64,000 bases of DNA from Aquiflexum gelatinilyticum (GTDB lineage: Bacteria > Bacteroidota > Bacteroidia > Cytophagales > Cyclobacteriaceae), in assembly GCF_024741135.1 (NCBI RefSeq), contig NZ_JANSUY010000010.1:156839-220838 (forward strand), read 5' to 3'. Position numbers and translations under genes: made by a program. Shown here one piece after another: positions 17,227 to 26,869 of this stretch (positions within the stretch are counted from its first letter, which is position 1; each line of letters starts with the position of its first letter). Below the pieces are notes generated by a model that had not been told where the DNA came from, made no database searches, and was given only the letters and a program-made list of their open reading frames with translations.

Positions 17227-18294
17227 ATGAAGAATTTCCAAATTTTAACTTTTGCATTATTGCTGGCTTTTTTCCTTTTGGGCTCATGCGAACCAAAGGA
17301 AAAAGAAGAAAGTACTGCGGAAATTGAAATTAAACAAGCTTCTGATTTTTCAAAAGAAGGGATGGTTTGGATTGAAGGTGGTTCATTTTATATGGGTACC
17401 AACGAACAAGAAGCCTATCATGTAGAAAGACCTGCTGTACGAAGTGAAGTCAAAGGATTTTGGATGGACGTTTCCGAAGTGACCAATGCCCAATTTGCTA
17501 AATTTGTAGAAGAAACAGGATATGTGACAGTTGCTGAAAGAAAACCTGATTGGGAAGAAATGAAACTTCAACTTCCTCCAGGGACGCCAAAACCAGCAGA
17601 GGAAGACTTGCAGCCCGGTTCTTTGGTATTCTCACCTCCTGCCCAATCTGTTTCTACCCAAACTAATGACCTGAGTCTTTGGTGGAAATGGGTAATTGGC
17701 GCAAATTGGAAACATCCGGAAGGTCCAGAAAGCAATATCAAAGGCAAAGAAAACCATCCTGTTGTACATATGGCTGCAGAAGATGCCGAAGCTTTTGCAA
17801 AATGGGCGGGAAAAAGATTGCCTACGGAAGCAGAATGGGAATATGCCGCCAAAGGGGGAAAAGACCACCAACGCTATGCGTGGGGTGTAGACTTTCGACC
17901 AAATGGCCAATTTATGGCAAATACTTTTCAAGGAGATTTCCCCCATGCCAATGAAGGAAGAGATGGTTTCTTGGGAACTGCACCGGTAAAAAACTTTCCA
18001 CCAAATGATTTTGGACTTTATGATATCATTGGCAATGTATGGGAAATGACAAGCGATTGGTTTGATGCAGCCACCTTTTTGAGAATCTCAGGTGAAGCTC
18101 CTGCTCTTGACAGTGCAATCAGCAAATGTTATAATCCTGACAATCCATACGCCATGGAAAAAGTAATCAAAGGTGGGTCTTTTCTATGTGCAGATGATTA
18201 TTGTATCAATTATAGGCCATCCGCAAGACAAGGACATGCCTACGACAGCGGCACTTCCAATGTTGGATTCAGGTGTGTTGCGGACAAAAAGTAA
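17227..18294 (+). CDS. Formylglycine-generating enzyme (SUMF1/FGE family), lipoprotein, 355 aa
   Basis: This enzyme type oxidises the cysteine of CxPxR or CxAxR motifs in type I sulfatases to formylglycine, which is their catalytic residue. The ATG at 17227 gives a lipoprotein signal (LLGSC), so the longer frame from 17185 is unlikely. The FGE-sulfatase domain spans most of the protein, with the typical motifs MVWIEGGSFYMGT, RLPTEAEWEYAAKGG and GNVWEMTSDW. Both active-site cysteines of true FGEs are present near the C-terminus as GGSFLCADDYC (C321 and C326), followed by NVGFRCVADK. Many family members lack these cysteines, so a genuine activating role is likely. Two type I sulfatases at 22983 and 33758 carry the target motifs. 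All three carry export signals, so activation in the periplasm is plausible. Confidence 0.93.
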   Translation: MKNFQILTFALLLAFFLLGSCEPKEKEESTAEIEIKQASDFSKEGMVWIEGGSFYMGTNEQEAYHVERPAVRSEVKGFWMDVSEVTNAQFAKFVEETGYVTVAERKPDWEEMKLQLPPGTPKPAEEDLQPGSLVFSPPAQSVSTQTNDLSLWWKWVIGANWKHPEGPESNIKGKENHPVVHMAAEDAEAFAKWAGKRLPTEAEWEYAAKGGKDHQRYAWGVDFRPNGQFMANTFQGDFPHANEGRDGFLGTAPVKNFPPNDFGLYDIIGNVWEMTSDWFDAATFLRISGEAPALDSAISKCYNPDNPYAMEKVIKGGSFLCADDYCINYRPSARQGHAYDSGTSNVGFRCVADKK

Positions 18295-18530
18295 TTTCAT
18301 TCTTTAACTGCTTCTTAATTTTGAAATCAATTGAATTTATTAAAAATTCAAACATTTCCCCCCCGTTTTGGTGATCTTGTATCGGTTTAATTCTACCTAA
18401 AAGTAAGTTCTATTTAGGTTGAAGTAAACTGGATTTTCCAAAGGAAATCCATGTTACTTCCTGATTTTTATCTATTATATTTGACTATAAGCCTTAAAAT
18501 AACCTTCCACCATCCCCTATTCCGGCTAAC

Positions 18531-19727
18531 ATGAAGACTATAATTTTCACCTTGGCATTCTTTGCTTTTCTGCTTGAGGTAAATGCTCAGGACACCACTA
18601 CCTACAAGTCCAACAAAATCAATAACCTCAAGTGGGTTCCCCTTCCTGCTGTAGGCTCCAATCCGGCAAACGGGTGGATGTTTGGTCTTGCCCCTTCCGC
18701 TACATGGTACATGGGTAATCCTGCGGATACCAAGATGTCGAACCTCGTCGGCAATTTTCTTTATACCACCAAAAAACAATGGATCTTCAGTTCAAGAAGC
18801 AATATCTTTTTAGATAAAAACAAGTGGATTTTGGTCGGAGATTGGAGGTATTTCATCACCTCCCAGCCTACTTTTGGATTGGGAAGCAGTGCCCCAAACA
18901 TTCCTGAGGAAGATCCTGCCAGGCCTGGGGTATGGCGTGGGGAGCAACAAATGGATTTCAATTTGATCAGATTTTATGAAACTGTATTGAGGAGAATTGG
19001 GGATTCAAAGTTTTACTTGGGTATGGGGTACCATTTTGACCAACACTCCAAGATCAACAGTTTTACAAATGAAGAAAACTCTCCAACTTTAGGGTTTTCT
19101 CATGATGCATATAACCTAGCTCGGGGTTTTTCTACTGAAAGATATATTCTGTCCGGAATTACCTTGAACGCCATCATGGAAAACAGGGACATTGCTGTTT
19201 CCCCCTATGAGAAAAACTTCGCTCTCCTTTCCTACAAGATTAATCCCACTTTCCTAGGATCTGACCAATCCTCAAGTACACTTTTATTGGATTATAGACA
19301 CTATTTCAACCTGAGTGAAAGAAGAAAAAGGCATCTTATCGCAGTATGGGGATATGGCAACTTCCTTGTAAGCGGCAATCTCCCCTATATGAACCTCCCT
19401 TCCATCGGATGGGACATGTTTGGCAGGTCAGGACGTGCCTATGCCCAAGGTAGATTCCGGGGTGAAAGCATGGCTTATACCGAAGCAGAATACCGATTCC
19501 CCCTTCAAAAAAACAAGGAAACTTTTGGCGGGACAGTTTTTGTCAATGCAGGGAGTTTCAGCAGCAGAGACACCAATGAAAAACTTTTTGAACAATTCAA
19601 CCCGGGATATGGGTTAGGTCTTCGCGTCATGATCAATAAGAAAAACCGCACAACAATTACAGCAGATTATGGTTGGGGCCAAAAAGGCAATTCGGGCTTT
19701 TACCTGAATGTGAACGAGAGTTTTTGA
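18531..19727 (+). CDS. BamA/TamA-family outer-membrane barrel protein, 398 aa (paralogue)
   Basis: The protein has a signal peptide (cleavage near VNAQD) and a POTRA-less Omp85-type barrel. It contains GRFRGESMAYTEAEYRFPL and SIGWDMFGRSGRAYAQ, and ends in a beta strand with terminal Phe (NVNESF). It is a clear paralogue of the gene at 8709-9947 over the whole barrel but lacks the charged linker. The gene stands alone between the FGE gene and the alcohol dehydrogenase operon. The function of short Omp85-like barrels is not established. Lipid or hydrophobic-substrate handling is sometimes proposed and would suit the sulfate-ester context, but that is an inference. Confidence 0.85.
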   Translation: MKTIIFTLAFFAFLLEVNAQDTTTYKSNKINNLKWVPLPAVGSNPANGWMFGLAPSATWYMGNPADTKMSNLVGNFLYTTKKQWIFSSRSNIFLDKNKWILVGDWRYFITSQPTFGLGSSAPNIPEEDPARPGVWRGEQQMDFNLIRFYETVLRRIGDSKFYLGMGYHFDQHSKINSFTNEENSPTLGFSHDAYNLARGFSTERYILSGITLNAIMENRDIAVSPYEKNFALLSYKINPTFLGSDQSSSTLLLDYRHYFNLSERRKRHLIAVWGYGNFLVSGNLPYMNLPSIGWDMFGRSGRAYAQGRFRGESMAYTEAEYRFPLQKNKETFGGTVFVNAGSFSSRDTNEKLFEQFNPGYGLGLRVMINKKNRTTITADYGWGQKGNSGFYLNVNESF

Positions 19728-19903
19728 AAAATGAATAATTCAGAATGAGGAATTCTGAATGAAATTCATTAGCAGCTTGTCTTAGCCTTAAATTACCATC
19801 TTCTTTAGTTGGTGAGTTAAGTGAAAATAAAATGCATTTTGGCAAAAGCCAAAATGGATAAATAATTCAAAATGTTAATGGTGACACAACCATTGTCTGA
19901 ACA

Positions 19904-19968
19904 CAAAAAAATCAACCAATCGTGCAAAAACTCGAATATCCGTGTTCGGTGCAACGAATTGGTTGATT
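19904..19968 (-). terminator. Long hairpin terminator for the alcohol dehydrogenase operon
   Basis: The arms AATCAACCAAT and ATTGGTTGATT enclose a longer loop with partial internal pairing. On the minus strand the stem is followed by seven T, seen as A at 19904-19910. It lies about 33 bp after the dehydrogenase stop. Confidence 0.75.
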
Positions 19969-20000
19969 AAGAATTATTTCCTATCAATAAACCAAGGTTT

Positions 20001-21215
20001 TTACTTCCCCTTGATTTTTAGATAAAGCTTTTTTAAATCCTCTCGAAACAAAATTTTTGGTACTGGGTAAAGTGGGTTGGCTTCTGCTAATGCCCTACTA
20101 ATCATTTCCGGTAAATCGCTTTCCTCGATTTCTGGAATATTGCTTTGGATACCCATTTTTTTATTCATGTCTTTCAGGTAAAGAACAAAAGCATTTGCTT
20201 TTTGGGCGTTAGTTAAATTTCCGTTGGCAATACCAATATGGTCAGCAAGTTCCGCAAGTCTGTTGCTTGCTGCATTTCCATAAAATTCCAACACATGGGG
20301 CATGATGATGGCATTGGCTTGTCCATGCGGATATCCATAAAAGCCGCCAATTGTATGTGCAATGGCATGAACATATCCTACGTAGGCACGTGTGAAAGCC
20401 ACTCCTGCCAGATAGGAACCTTTAAGCATTGCTGCCCGGGCCTTCAGATCTCCCGGGCTGTTATAAGCCTGAAGCAGGTTTTGGTGAATAAGGGTTATTG
20501 CTTCCAATGCTGCTTTTCTTGTTTCTTTGGTATTACTACGACCGATGTAGGATTCTACAGCGTGGGTCATTGCATCCATTCCGGTTGCTGCAGTAATATG
20601 GGGTGGAAGTTTTAAAGTAAGCTCGGGGTCCAGTACTGCATAATGGGGAATGAGACAAAAATCATTGATGGGATATTTTTCGTGGGTTTCGGAATTGCTG
20701 ATAACAGCTGCCAATGTTACCTCACTTCCTGTTCCGGCAGTGGTAGGGACTGCAATCAATGTCGGGATTTTGAAAATCACTTTCAATACACCTTTCATCT
20801 TCCCGACCGGTTTATTTGGACGGCTGACCCTCGCTCCTACTGCCTTGGCACAATCCATAGGTGAGCCTCCTCCAAAAGCAATAATGGCTTTGCAATTGTA
20901 CTGATGATACATTTTCAATGCCTCCTCGACATTTTCAATGGTCGGATCGGGCACAGTCTTGTCAAAAACAGCATATTGGCAGCCATTGACGCCAAGTTCT
21001 GTGATCAGGTTATCCAATAAACCCAACTTCATCAATGTACTGTCTGTCACGATCAAAACATTCTTGATTTTTAACTGCTGAAGCAAGTCCGGCACATTCT
21101 TTACACATCCAGCACCCTCCAACACCACCGGTTTCCTCCAGGGAAGTAATGGCATGGCGAGTTTAAACGAGGCTTGATAAAGTCTATAATATAATGTTAG
21201 AATGGTTTTTCTCAT
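20001..21215 (-). CDS. Iron-containing alcohol dehydrogenase, 404 aa
   Basis: An NAD(P)-dependent group III alcohol dehydrogenase interconverting primary alcohols and aldehydes. Family motifs are clear. They are the glycine-rich nucleotide-binding GGGSPMDCAK (about residues 120-129), the family signature around TAATGMDAMTHAVESY, and histidine metal ligands in VGYVHAIAHTIGGFYGYPHG. The length is normal for the family and no signal peptide is evident. The gene lies 77 bp after the aldehyde dehydrogenase gene on the same strand, so the two probably form an operon that oxidises alcohol to acid. Together with the alkylsulfatase at 10255 they could process long-chain alcohols released from alkyl sulfates. 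The substrate cannot be read from sequence alone. Confidence 0.93.
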   Translation of the reverse strand: MRKTILTLYYRLYQASFKLAMPLLPWRKPVVLEGAGCVKNVPDLLQQLKIKNVLIVTDSTLMKLGLLDNLITELGVNGCQYAVFDKTVPDPTIENVEEALKMYHQYNCKAIIAFGGGSPMDCAKAVGARVSRPNKPVGKMKGVLKVIFKIPTLIAVPTTAGTGSEVTLAAVISNSETHEKYPINDFCLIPHYAVLDPELTLKLPPHITAATGMDAMTHAVESYIGRSNTKETRKAALEAITLIHQNLLQAYNSPGDLKARAAMLKGSYLAGVAFTRAYVGYVHAIAHTIGGFYGYPHGQANAIIMPHVLEFYGNAASNRLAELADHIGIANGNLTNAQKANAFVLYLKDMNKKMGIQSNIPEIEESDLPEMISRALAEANPLYPVPKILFREDLKKLYLKIKGK

Positions 21216-21292
21216 TTTTTCTTATTGATTGTTTGGCATTTAAAAAGTACCCGAACTTCTTTATTCTATTGCTTTCTTGGATTGAATCCCTA

Positions 21293-22702
21293 TCAAAACC
21301 ATTTTAACAGACCATCGATTAATACCTCTTTTGCTTTGTTATAAGGTGGGAATAAAGGTGTCACAGCGGTGAAGCCGACTCTTTGCTTGAGGAGAGATTT
21401 TTGATTGGTAAACTCCAAGAAACCAAAATGTCCATGTGACTTTCCAATCCCGGAATTGTTTACCCCCCCAAAAGGAAGTTCCGGATGGATGAAATGCAGC
21501 ACACAGTCATTAGCAACAGCACCACCTGAGCTAGTCTTTCTAAAGATGTATCCCAACTTTTTGTCACTTTTTGAAAATGCGTACAGGGCAAGAGGTTTTG
21601 GCATTTTGTTTACAAAATTCAAAGCCTCATCTATATTTTCATAGTCCATCACCGGAAGTATGGGTCCGAATATTTCATCTTCCATTACTTCCATGGATTC
21701 CTTGACCATGGTAAGGATAGTCGGCTCTATAAAATTTTCTTCTGGTATATTTTTACCTCCTTTGGCAATTGTGGCTCCATTTTCACAGGCATCTTCTACC
21801 AATTTGTTGAGCCGGTTGAAATGTCTTTCATTGACTATTCGGCCATAGTCAGGACTTTTTTCCACTCCCTGTCCATCGCTGACATACAGTGTATCAATGG
21901 CTTCATTCAGATTTTGGACAAATTCATCCCGTAAGGATCTAGGCACCAAAACAAAATCAGGAGCTACACAGGTCTGTCCGCAATTGATGAATTTGGTTGA
22001 AGCAATTTTCCTTGCAGCGTCTTTGAGGTCCGCATCCGGTGCTATAATTACAGGGGATTTCCCTCCCAATTCCAAGGTTACAGAGCCCAGATGATCTGAA
22101 GCCGATCGCATCACAATCTTCCCGACCATGGGACTTCCAGTAAAAAAGATGTGGTCAAATGGTTTGGCAAGGAGCAGCTGACTGGCCTCAAGCCCGCCTT
22201 CAATAACACACACCATGTTTTTTTCGAAGATCTCCCCTATCATCTCTTTGATCAATGCAGAAGTATGGGGCGTCATTTCCGAAGGTTTTATCATCACCGT
22301 ACAACCTGCACTCAAAGCAGATACCAATGGACAAATTGCCAGATTGAAGGGATAATTCCATGGGGCAATGATCAGACTTGAACCTTTTGGTTCATATTGA
22401 ATCGAAGCTTTGGTACCAAGAAAAGTGACCGGTGTAGGAACCCTTTTTGTTTTCATCCAATTTTTAAGATGCTTAATGGTATGCTTGGCTTCTGATACCA
22501 CCGGGTAGATTTCTGAAATATCTGTCTCCGTGTAAGGTTTGCGATAATCCGCATACATGGCTTTTCTGATATCCTCCCTATGGTTCAATATCCAATCATG
22601 AAGTTTACGGATGAGTCCGATCCTTTCCTCTGCAGTGCTGGATCTCATATTTAAAGAATGAGTTTTTTGTAAATCGAAAACCTTATCTATTTCGGTTTTC
22701 AT
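21293..22702 (-). CDS. Aldehyde dehydrogenase, class 3-like, 469 aa
   Basis: An NAD(P)-dependent aldehyde dehydrogenase of the ALDH3/YwdH-like group, which often acts on medium- and long-chain aldehydes. The catalytic residues are all present: N115 in APWNYPF, E211 in LELGGKSP and C245 in GQTCVAPD. The start at 22702 (MKTEIDKVFD) fits the usual N-terminus. The frame is open to an ATG at 22744, so the longer form of 483 aa is possible. The C-terminal ending LFPPYNKAKEVLIDGLLKWF resembles the hydrophobic tails of fatty-aldehyde dehydrogenases, which hints at membrane association. It is divergent from the sulfatase gene at 22983 and upstream of the alcohol dehydrogenase gene in a likely operon. 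Confidence 0.92.
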   Translation of the reverse strand: MKTEIDKVFDLQKTHSLNMRSSTAEERIGLIRKLHDWILNHREDIRKAMYADYRKPYTETDISEIYPVVSEAKHTIKHLKNWMKTKRVPTPVTFLGTKASIQYEPKGSSLIIAPWNYPFNLAICPLVSALSAGCTVMIKPSEMTPHTSALIKEMIGEIFEKNMVCVIEGGLEASQLLLAKPFDHIFFTGSPMVGKIVMRSASDHLGSVTLELGGKSPVIIAPDADLKDAARKIASTKFINCGQTCVAPDFVLVPRSLRDEFVQNLNEAIDTLYVSDGQGVEKSPDYGRIVNERHFNRLNKLVEDACENGATIAKGGKNIPEENFIEPTILTMVKESMEVMEDEIFGPILPVMDYENIDEALNFVNKMPKPLALYAFSKSDKKLGYIFRKTSSGGAVANDCVLHFIHPELPFGGVNNSGIGKSHGHFGFLEFTNQKSLLKQRVGFTAVTPLFPPYNKAKEVLIDGLLKWF

Positions 22703-22982
22703 CAATTCCACTTCCATTTTTTCTAAAATTTGATAAGCAAACAATTTTCATCCTTATTAATTAGAAACCAATTTTTTGAAATCCCATGTGGTATTCATTC
22801 CAATAATGCTTCAAACATTCCTTGAATTATGGCAAGATTTTCCAAAGATTCTTTTCGGGAAACAATAAGTTTGACAGAATAAAAAAACTCTTATAAAATA
22901 AGAAAGTAGAAACTTTTGAGTATTTGAGAGAAGTGATAAAAGCTGGAAAAGTCTTTTTAAAAATTACAAATAAATATTCCAT

Positions 22983-25403
22983 ATGAAAAATCGATTAATA
23001 CAATTGTTCATGATATCAGGCTTGCTTGCATTTTTTGCCTGCGGACCCAGCCAAAATGAGTCTGATTCGGAAATAGGTGCTGAAGGCATTGAAATTTCCG
23101 AAGGCATAGACAGAACAATACTACCTATCAAACACCCGGAAAGGGTAAGGTACAGCGAACTCGATGTGCGCAATACCACGCCGCCACCAAAATTTGAAGT
23201 TACGGCTCCAAAAGACGCTCCAAACGTAGTTATAATTTTGATGGATGATATGGGATTTGCTGTTCCCGAGACCTTTGGCGGTCCGGCATATATGCCTACC
23301 CTCGACCGTCTTGCCAAAAACGGCTTGACATATAACAGATTTCATACCACTGCACTTTGTACCCCAACAAGGGCAGCCTTGCTTACGGGTTACAATCCAC
23401 ACTCCGTAAACCTTGGCATAATTACTGAATTAGCAACTTCTTATCCCGGTTACACTTCTATTCGCCCTCAATCTATTACCCCGTTGGCTGAAGTCCTCAG
23501 GCAAAACGGATATAGCACGGCCCAATTTGGAAAAAGCCACGAGACTCCTACTTGGGAAAAATCAAGTAACGGACCACAAGACAGATGGCCCACCCATTCA
23601 GGCTTTGAGAAATTTTATGGATTCTTAGGTGGAATAACCAACAACTGGGCACCGGTCATTTATGATGGGGTAACCATGATAGAAACTCCCAGCTATCCTG
23701 GCTACCATTTCACCAACGATATGACCAATCAAGCCGTTTCTTGGGTAAACAAGCAACAAGCTTTGCAGCCCGACAAACCATTTTTCATCTACTATGCACC
23801 GGGTGCAACACGAGCCCCGCATCATGCCCCTAAAGAGTATTCTGCCAAATATAAAGGCAAATTCGACAAAGGTTGGGATGTATTGCGTGAAGAAACACTG
23901 GAGCGTCAGAAAAAATTGGGCATCGTCCCTGCCAATACAATCCTTCCTCCAAAACCGGAGCAGATTCAGGATTGGGCCGATTTATCACCTGTTGAACAAA
24001 AATTGTTTGCCCGACAAATGGAGGTTTTTGCAGGGTTTGCCGAGCACACCGACCATGAAATCGGCCGCTTGATCGATGCGATCGAAGAAATGGGTGAATT
24101 AGACAATACCATCATCTTCTTTATTGCCGGTGACAATGGCTCAAGCGCCGAAGGTCAGCAAACAGGTATGTTCAATGAATGGACCTACTTTAACCGGGTA
24201 AAAGAAAATGTTGATGATATGATGAAGCTCTATGACGAATGGGGAACAGAAAGTACCATTCCACACATGGCTTCCGGATGGGCAGTAGCTACCAATAGCC
24301 CTTTTACATGGACAAAGCAAATGGCTTCAGATTTTGGAGGAACCCGCAACGGGATGGTGGTGCATTGGCCTAAAGGCATAAAATCCAAAGGGGAAATGAG
24401 AAACCAATTTGGCTTTGTCGCTGACGTGGCTCCGACAGTTTACGAAGTGACTGGAATCCCTTCCCCCAAAATGGTAAACGGCATTGCACAGGATCCTATC
24501 GAAGGTACCAGTCTTGCATATTCCTTCAACAATGGAGACGCACCGGAACAACATACTGTGCAGTATTTTGAAATTGGCGGAAACAGGGCTGTTTATCAGG
24601 ACGGTTGGTATGCCCGAACAATTCACCAGGCTCCTTTTTTGCCAGAACCATTTAATACACTGCAAAATGATGTTTGGGAATTGTACAACACCAAAGAAGA
24701 CTTTAGCTTATCCAATGACCTTTCGCAAAAAGAGCCTCAAAAACTCAAAGATATGCAGTCTCTATTTATGAAGGAAGCCGAGAAATACCATGTATTACCC
24801 ATTGATGATCGCACGGTAGAGCGAATGATAGCAGAGGTCGCAGGCAGGCCAACTGTGATGGCACCAGGTAGAACATCTATGAAGCTTACAAAGGACATGA
24901 AAGGTCTGGGGGTGGATGTATTTCCTAACTTACAAAATACCTCCTACACCATTACCGCTGAGGTTGAAGTCGGACCCGGGGGAAATGGGGTTTTGGTTTG
25001 CCAAGGAGGACGGTTTGGAGGATTATCATTCTATGTCAAAAACGGAAAGCCATTCTTTACCTATAATTTCCTAGGATTGAATTCCACCACCATTTCTTCA
25101 ACCCAGACTTTGGCACCCGGAAAACACACCTTGGTGTATGATTTCAAATATGATGGCGGCGGACCAGGCCGCGGTGGTGTTGGAACGATTACCGTGGATG
25201 GTCAAAAATTTGGAGAAGGCCGCATTGAAAGGACCCAACCTGGAATTTTCTCTGTGGTGGATTTGGCAGATGTAGGTGTTGATTTAGGAACTGTTGTGGC
25301 AGATTATGGTACGTCAAGTAAGTTTAATGGTAACATCAAAAATGTAACAATACAGCGCATTGCTGCAACCGTTCCATCAGAAGCCCCGGCCATAATTGAT
25401 TAA
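22983..25403 (+). CDS. Type I sulfatase (arylsulfatase family), lipoprotein, 806 aa
   Basis: A formylglycine-dependent sulfatase that hydrolyses sulfate esters. The lipoprotein signal is at the N-terminus (LLAFFAC, Cys20). The catalytic motif is CTPTR with C126 as the residue converted to formylglycine, preceded by the metal-binding VVIILMDDMGF and followed by AALLTG. A second metal motif (FIAGDNGSS) lies at about residue 380. After the sulfatase core, residues about 640-800 form a beta-rich extra domain (SYTITAEVEVGPGGNGVLVC, GRIERTQPGIFSVVDL) that looks like a lectin-like or other accessory domain. Arylsulfatases of this long architecture are common in marine and soil bacteria. The substrate is unknown. 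The FGE at 17227 is the probable activator. Confidence 0.94.
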   Translation: MKNRLIQLFMISGLLAFFACGPSQNESDSEIGAEGIEISEGIDRTILPIKHPERVRYSELDVRNTTPPPKFEVTAPKDAPNVVIILMDDMGFAVPETFGGPAYMPTLDRLAKNGLTYNRFHTTALCTPTRAALLTGYNPHSVNLGIITELATSYPGYTSIRPQSITPLAEVLRQNGYSTAQFGKSHETPTWEKSSNGPQDRWPTHSGFEKFYGFLGGITNNWAPVIYDGVTMIETPSYPGYHFTNDMTNQAVSWVNKQQALQPDKPFFIYYAPGATRAPHHAPKEYSAKYKGKFDKGWDVLREETLERQKKLGIVPANTILPPKPEQIQDWADLSPVEQKLFARQMEVFAGFAEHTDHEIGRLIDAIEEMGELDNTIIFFIAGDNGSSAEGQQTGMFNEWTYFNRVKENVDDMMKLYDEWGTESTIPHMASGWAVATNSPFTWTKQMASDFGGTRNGMVVHWPKGIKSKGEMRNQFGFVADVAPTVYEVTGIPSPKMVNGIAQDPIEGTSLAYSFNNGDAPEQHTVQYFEIGGNRAVYQDGWYARTIHQAPFLPEPFNTLQNDVWELYNTKEDFSLSNDLSQKEPQKLKDMQSLFMKEAEKYHVLPIDDRTVERMIAEVAGRPTVMAPGRTSMKLTKDMKGLGVDVFPNLQNTSYTITAEVEVGPGGNGVLVCQGGRFGGLSFYVKNGKPFFTYNFLGLNSTTISSTQTLAPGKHTLVYDFKYDGGGPGRGGVGTITVDGQKFGEGRIERTQPGIFSVVDLADVGVDLGTVVADYGTSSKFNGNIKNVTIQRIAATVPSEAPAIID

Positions 25404-25464
25404 AAGGTAAGTTCAGCTTGATGACTTGCTCCAATTGGCTATTTAGTCACGGAGGTTTTAAAGG

Positions 25465-25510
25465 AAGAATTTCAGTGAGCATTTACCGCGGTAATCTCAT
25501 TGAAATTCTT
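25465..25510 (+). terminator. Long near-perfect hairpin after the sulfatase gene
   Basis: A 46-base inverted repeat runs from AAGAATTTCA to TGAAATTCTT, with an inner TTACCG/CGGTAA palindrome, one mismatch and a two-base bulge. It is followed by a weak T-rich stretch and lies about 60 bp past the sulfatase stop. It is probably a terminator. Confidence 0.7.
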
Positions 25511-25558
25511 ATTTATTTTCTGAATTAAAGAGAAAAGATTATAAACGGCTTAAAGAAA

Positions 25559-25969
25559 ATGATCATAGATAAATTTTTATCAAATTTCAAATGGATCATG
25601 GCCCTTTGCGGCTTATTAACCTGCAGCATGTTTCTTGGGCTTTTTTCACCGGAAGCATCACTTCAAATGAATTTTGGGGAAATTCCCGGTTCATCACCAT
25701 ATGAAAGTATTATCGTGCGAAATTGGTCTGCTTTATTAGGGCTAATCGGAATAATGTTACTTTATGGGGCATTAAATCCCTCTGTCAGGTCTTATTCATT
25801 GATTATTGCAGGAATAAGTAAAGTCATTTTTATCGCTTTGGTGCTAACCATTGGCAGCCAATACCTTAGCAACCAAGTCGGCACGGCAGTAATGGTGGAT
25901 TGCCTCATGGTATTTTTATTTACCTTTTATCTTATTCTTTCTGCATTTATAAAAAAAGACACTGTTTAA
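25559..25969 (+). CDS. Small four-helix membrane protein, 136 aa
   Basis: An integral membrane protein with about four hydrophobic segments, at residues about 12-30, 56-74, 80-100 and 112-130. It resembles small DoxX-like or DUF4345-like bacterial membrane proteins in size and layout, but I see no diagnostic motif and leave it unnamed. It lies about 50 bp after the sulfatase terminator and could be a single-gene unit. No partner is evident. Confidence 0.68.
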   Translation: MIIDKFLSNFKWIMALCGLLTCSMFLGLFSPEASLQMNFGEIPGSSPYESIIVRNWSALLGLIGIMLLYGALNPSVRSYSLIIAGISKVIFIALVLTIGSQYLSNQVGTAVMVDCLMVFLFTFYLILSAFIKKDTV

Positions 25970-26113
25970 GAATTACAATAAGGCAAAGACAAGAACCGAG
26001 ATTCGAGAGCCGAGAAGCGAGAAAAAATGAATAATTCAAAATGATAAATGCGACTTAAACGCTGCGCAGTCTTGATTTATTTAGCCACTTTCTTAAGCTG
26101 TTGGTTATAAAAA

Positions 26114-26145
26114 TAAAAAAACTCCCAAGCATGAAGACCTGGGAG
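26114..26145 (-). terminator. Terminator for the gene at 26173-26709
   Basis: The stem CTCCCA/TGGGAG has a 12-base loop. On the minus strand it is followed by a T run, seen as A at about 26114-26121. It lies about 28 bp beyond the stop. Confidence 0.72.
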
Positions 26146-26172
26146 CATTAGAATAAGGAGTACAAGATTTTT

Positions 26173-26709
26173 TTATTTTTTAGGAGCTTTGCCGCTTCCA
26201 AGCAGGGCTGATTCTCTCAGTTCAGAAATTAGCCTCCTCATTTTTGCCTGCCAATCTTCAAATCTCTCCATTATTGGATTTGTAGGGATTATAACCACCT
26301 CTTCTACAAGGTTAGAGACTTCCTTGTCCACTTCAGATTTCTTTCCTTTTTTTGCTGGCTTTACATTGTTGGGATCAAAGGACCTCAATTCTGCAAGCCA
26401 ATTCTTTTTGCCCAATAATTTCCCGAGTTTTTTAACTTCCTTGAGGGACTTTTTTGATTCCGGTTTGGCTGATTTGAGGTGATCGATTGTCAGGTGTTTT
26501 CCTTTAAGTCCAAGGCCGTATAATTCATTGATCTCTGCCAAGAAAGCATCCACAACTCCGTTTAAGTGAAAAAGAAAAGATCCTTGGTGTGCTTTTTCAA
26601 GGTCTGAACCTACTACTTTGGGTTCTTTCAAGGCATCAAGATACAGCTGTGCATATCTCAATTTGGCATCCGTATGTTCCTTGAGGGGGGAATATTTCTT
26701 CATTTTCAT
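26173..26709 (-). CDS. Hypothetical lysine-rich helical protein, 178 aa
   Basis: A soluble, predicted all-helical protein. Residues about 8-65 form an amphipathic helical domain (DAKLRYAQLYLDALKEP, FHLNGVVDAFLAEINELYGL) in the style of DUF6586-like proteins, which I suggest only loosely. The middle is lysine-rich with low complexity (KSLKEVKKLGKLLGKKNW and PAKKGKKSEVDKE), and the C-terminus is another helix ending in basic residues. There is no signal peptide. It has its own terminator and no operon partner. Two starts are possible (26709 and 26703). Confidence 0.7.
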   Translation of the reverse strand: MKMKKYSPLKEHTDAKLRYAQLYLDALKEPKVVGSDLEKAHQGSFLFHLNGVVDAFLAEINELYGLGLKGKHLTIDHLKSAKPESKKSLKEVKKLGKLLGKKNWLAELRSFDPNNVKPAKKGKKSEVDKEVSNLVEEVVIIPTNPIMERFEDWQAKMRRLISELRESALLGSGKAPKK

Positions 26710-26869
26710 GGGTTGTCTGTGTTTTTGGTAAAAGTACCCAAATTCAATAATCCAATTTCCAATGTTAAGTGATTTTTTGGAAAATTGAACAAAGGGAATC
26801 TGTTATGAAAATCCTTCAAATTATTTTTTTATTAAAAATGAATCTCTTGTGGAAACAAAAAGACAGTGA

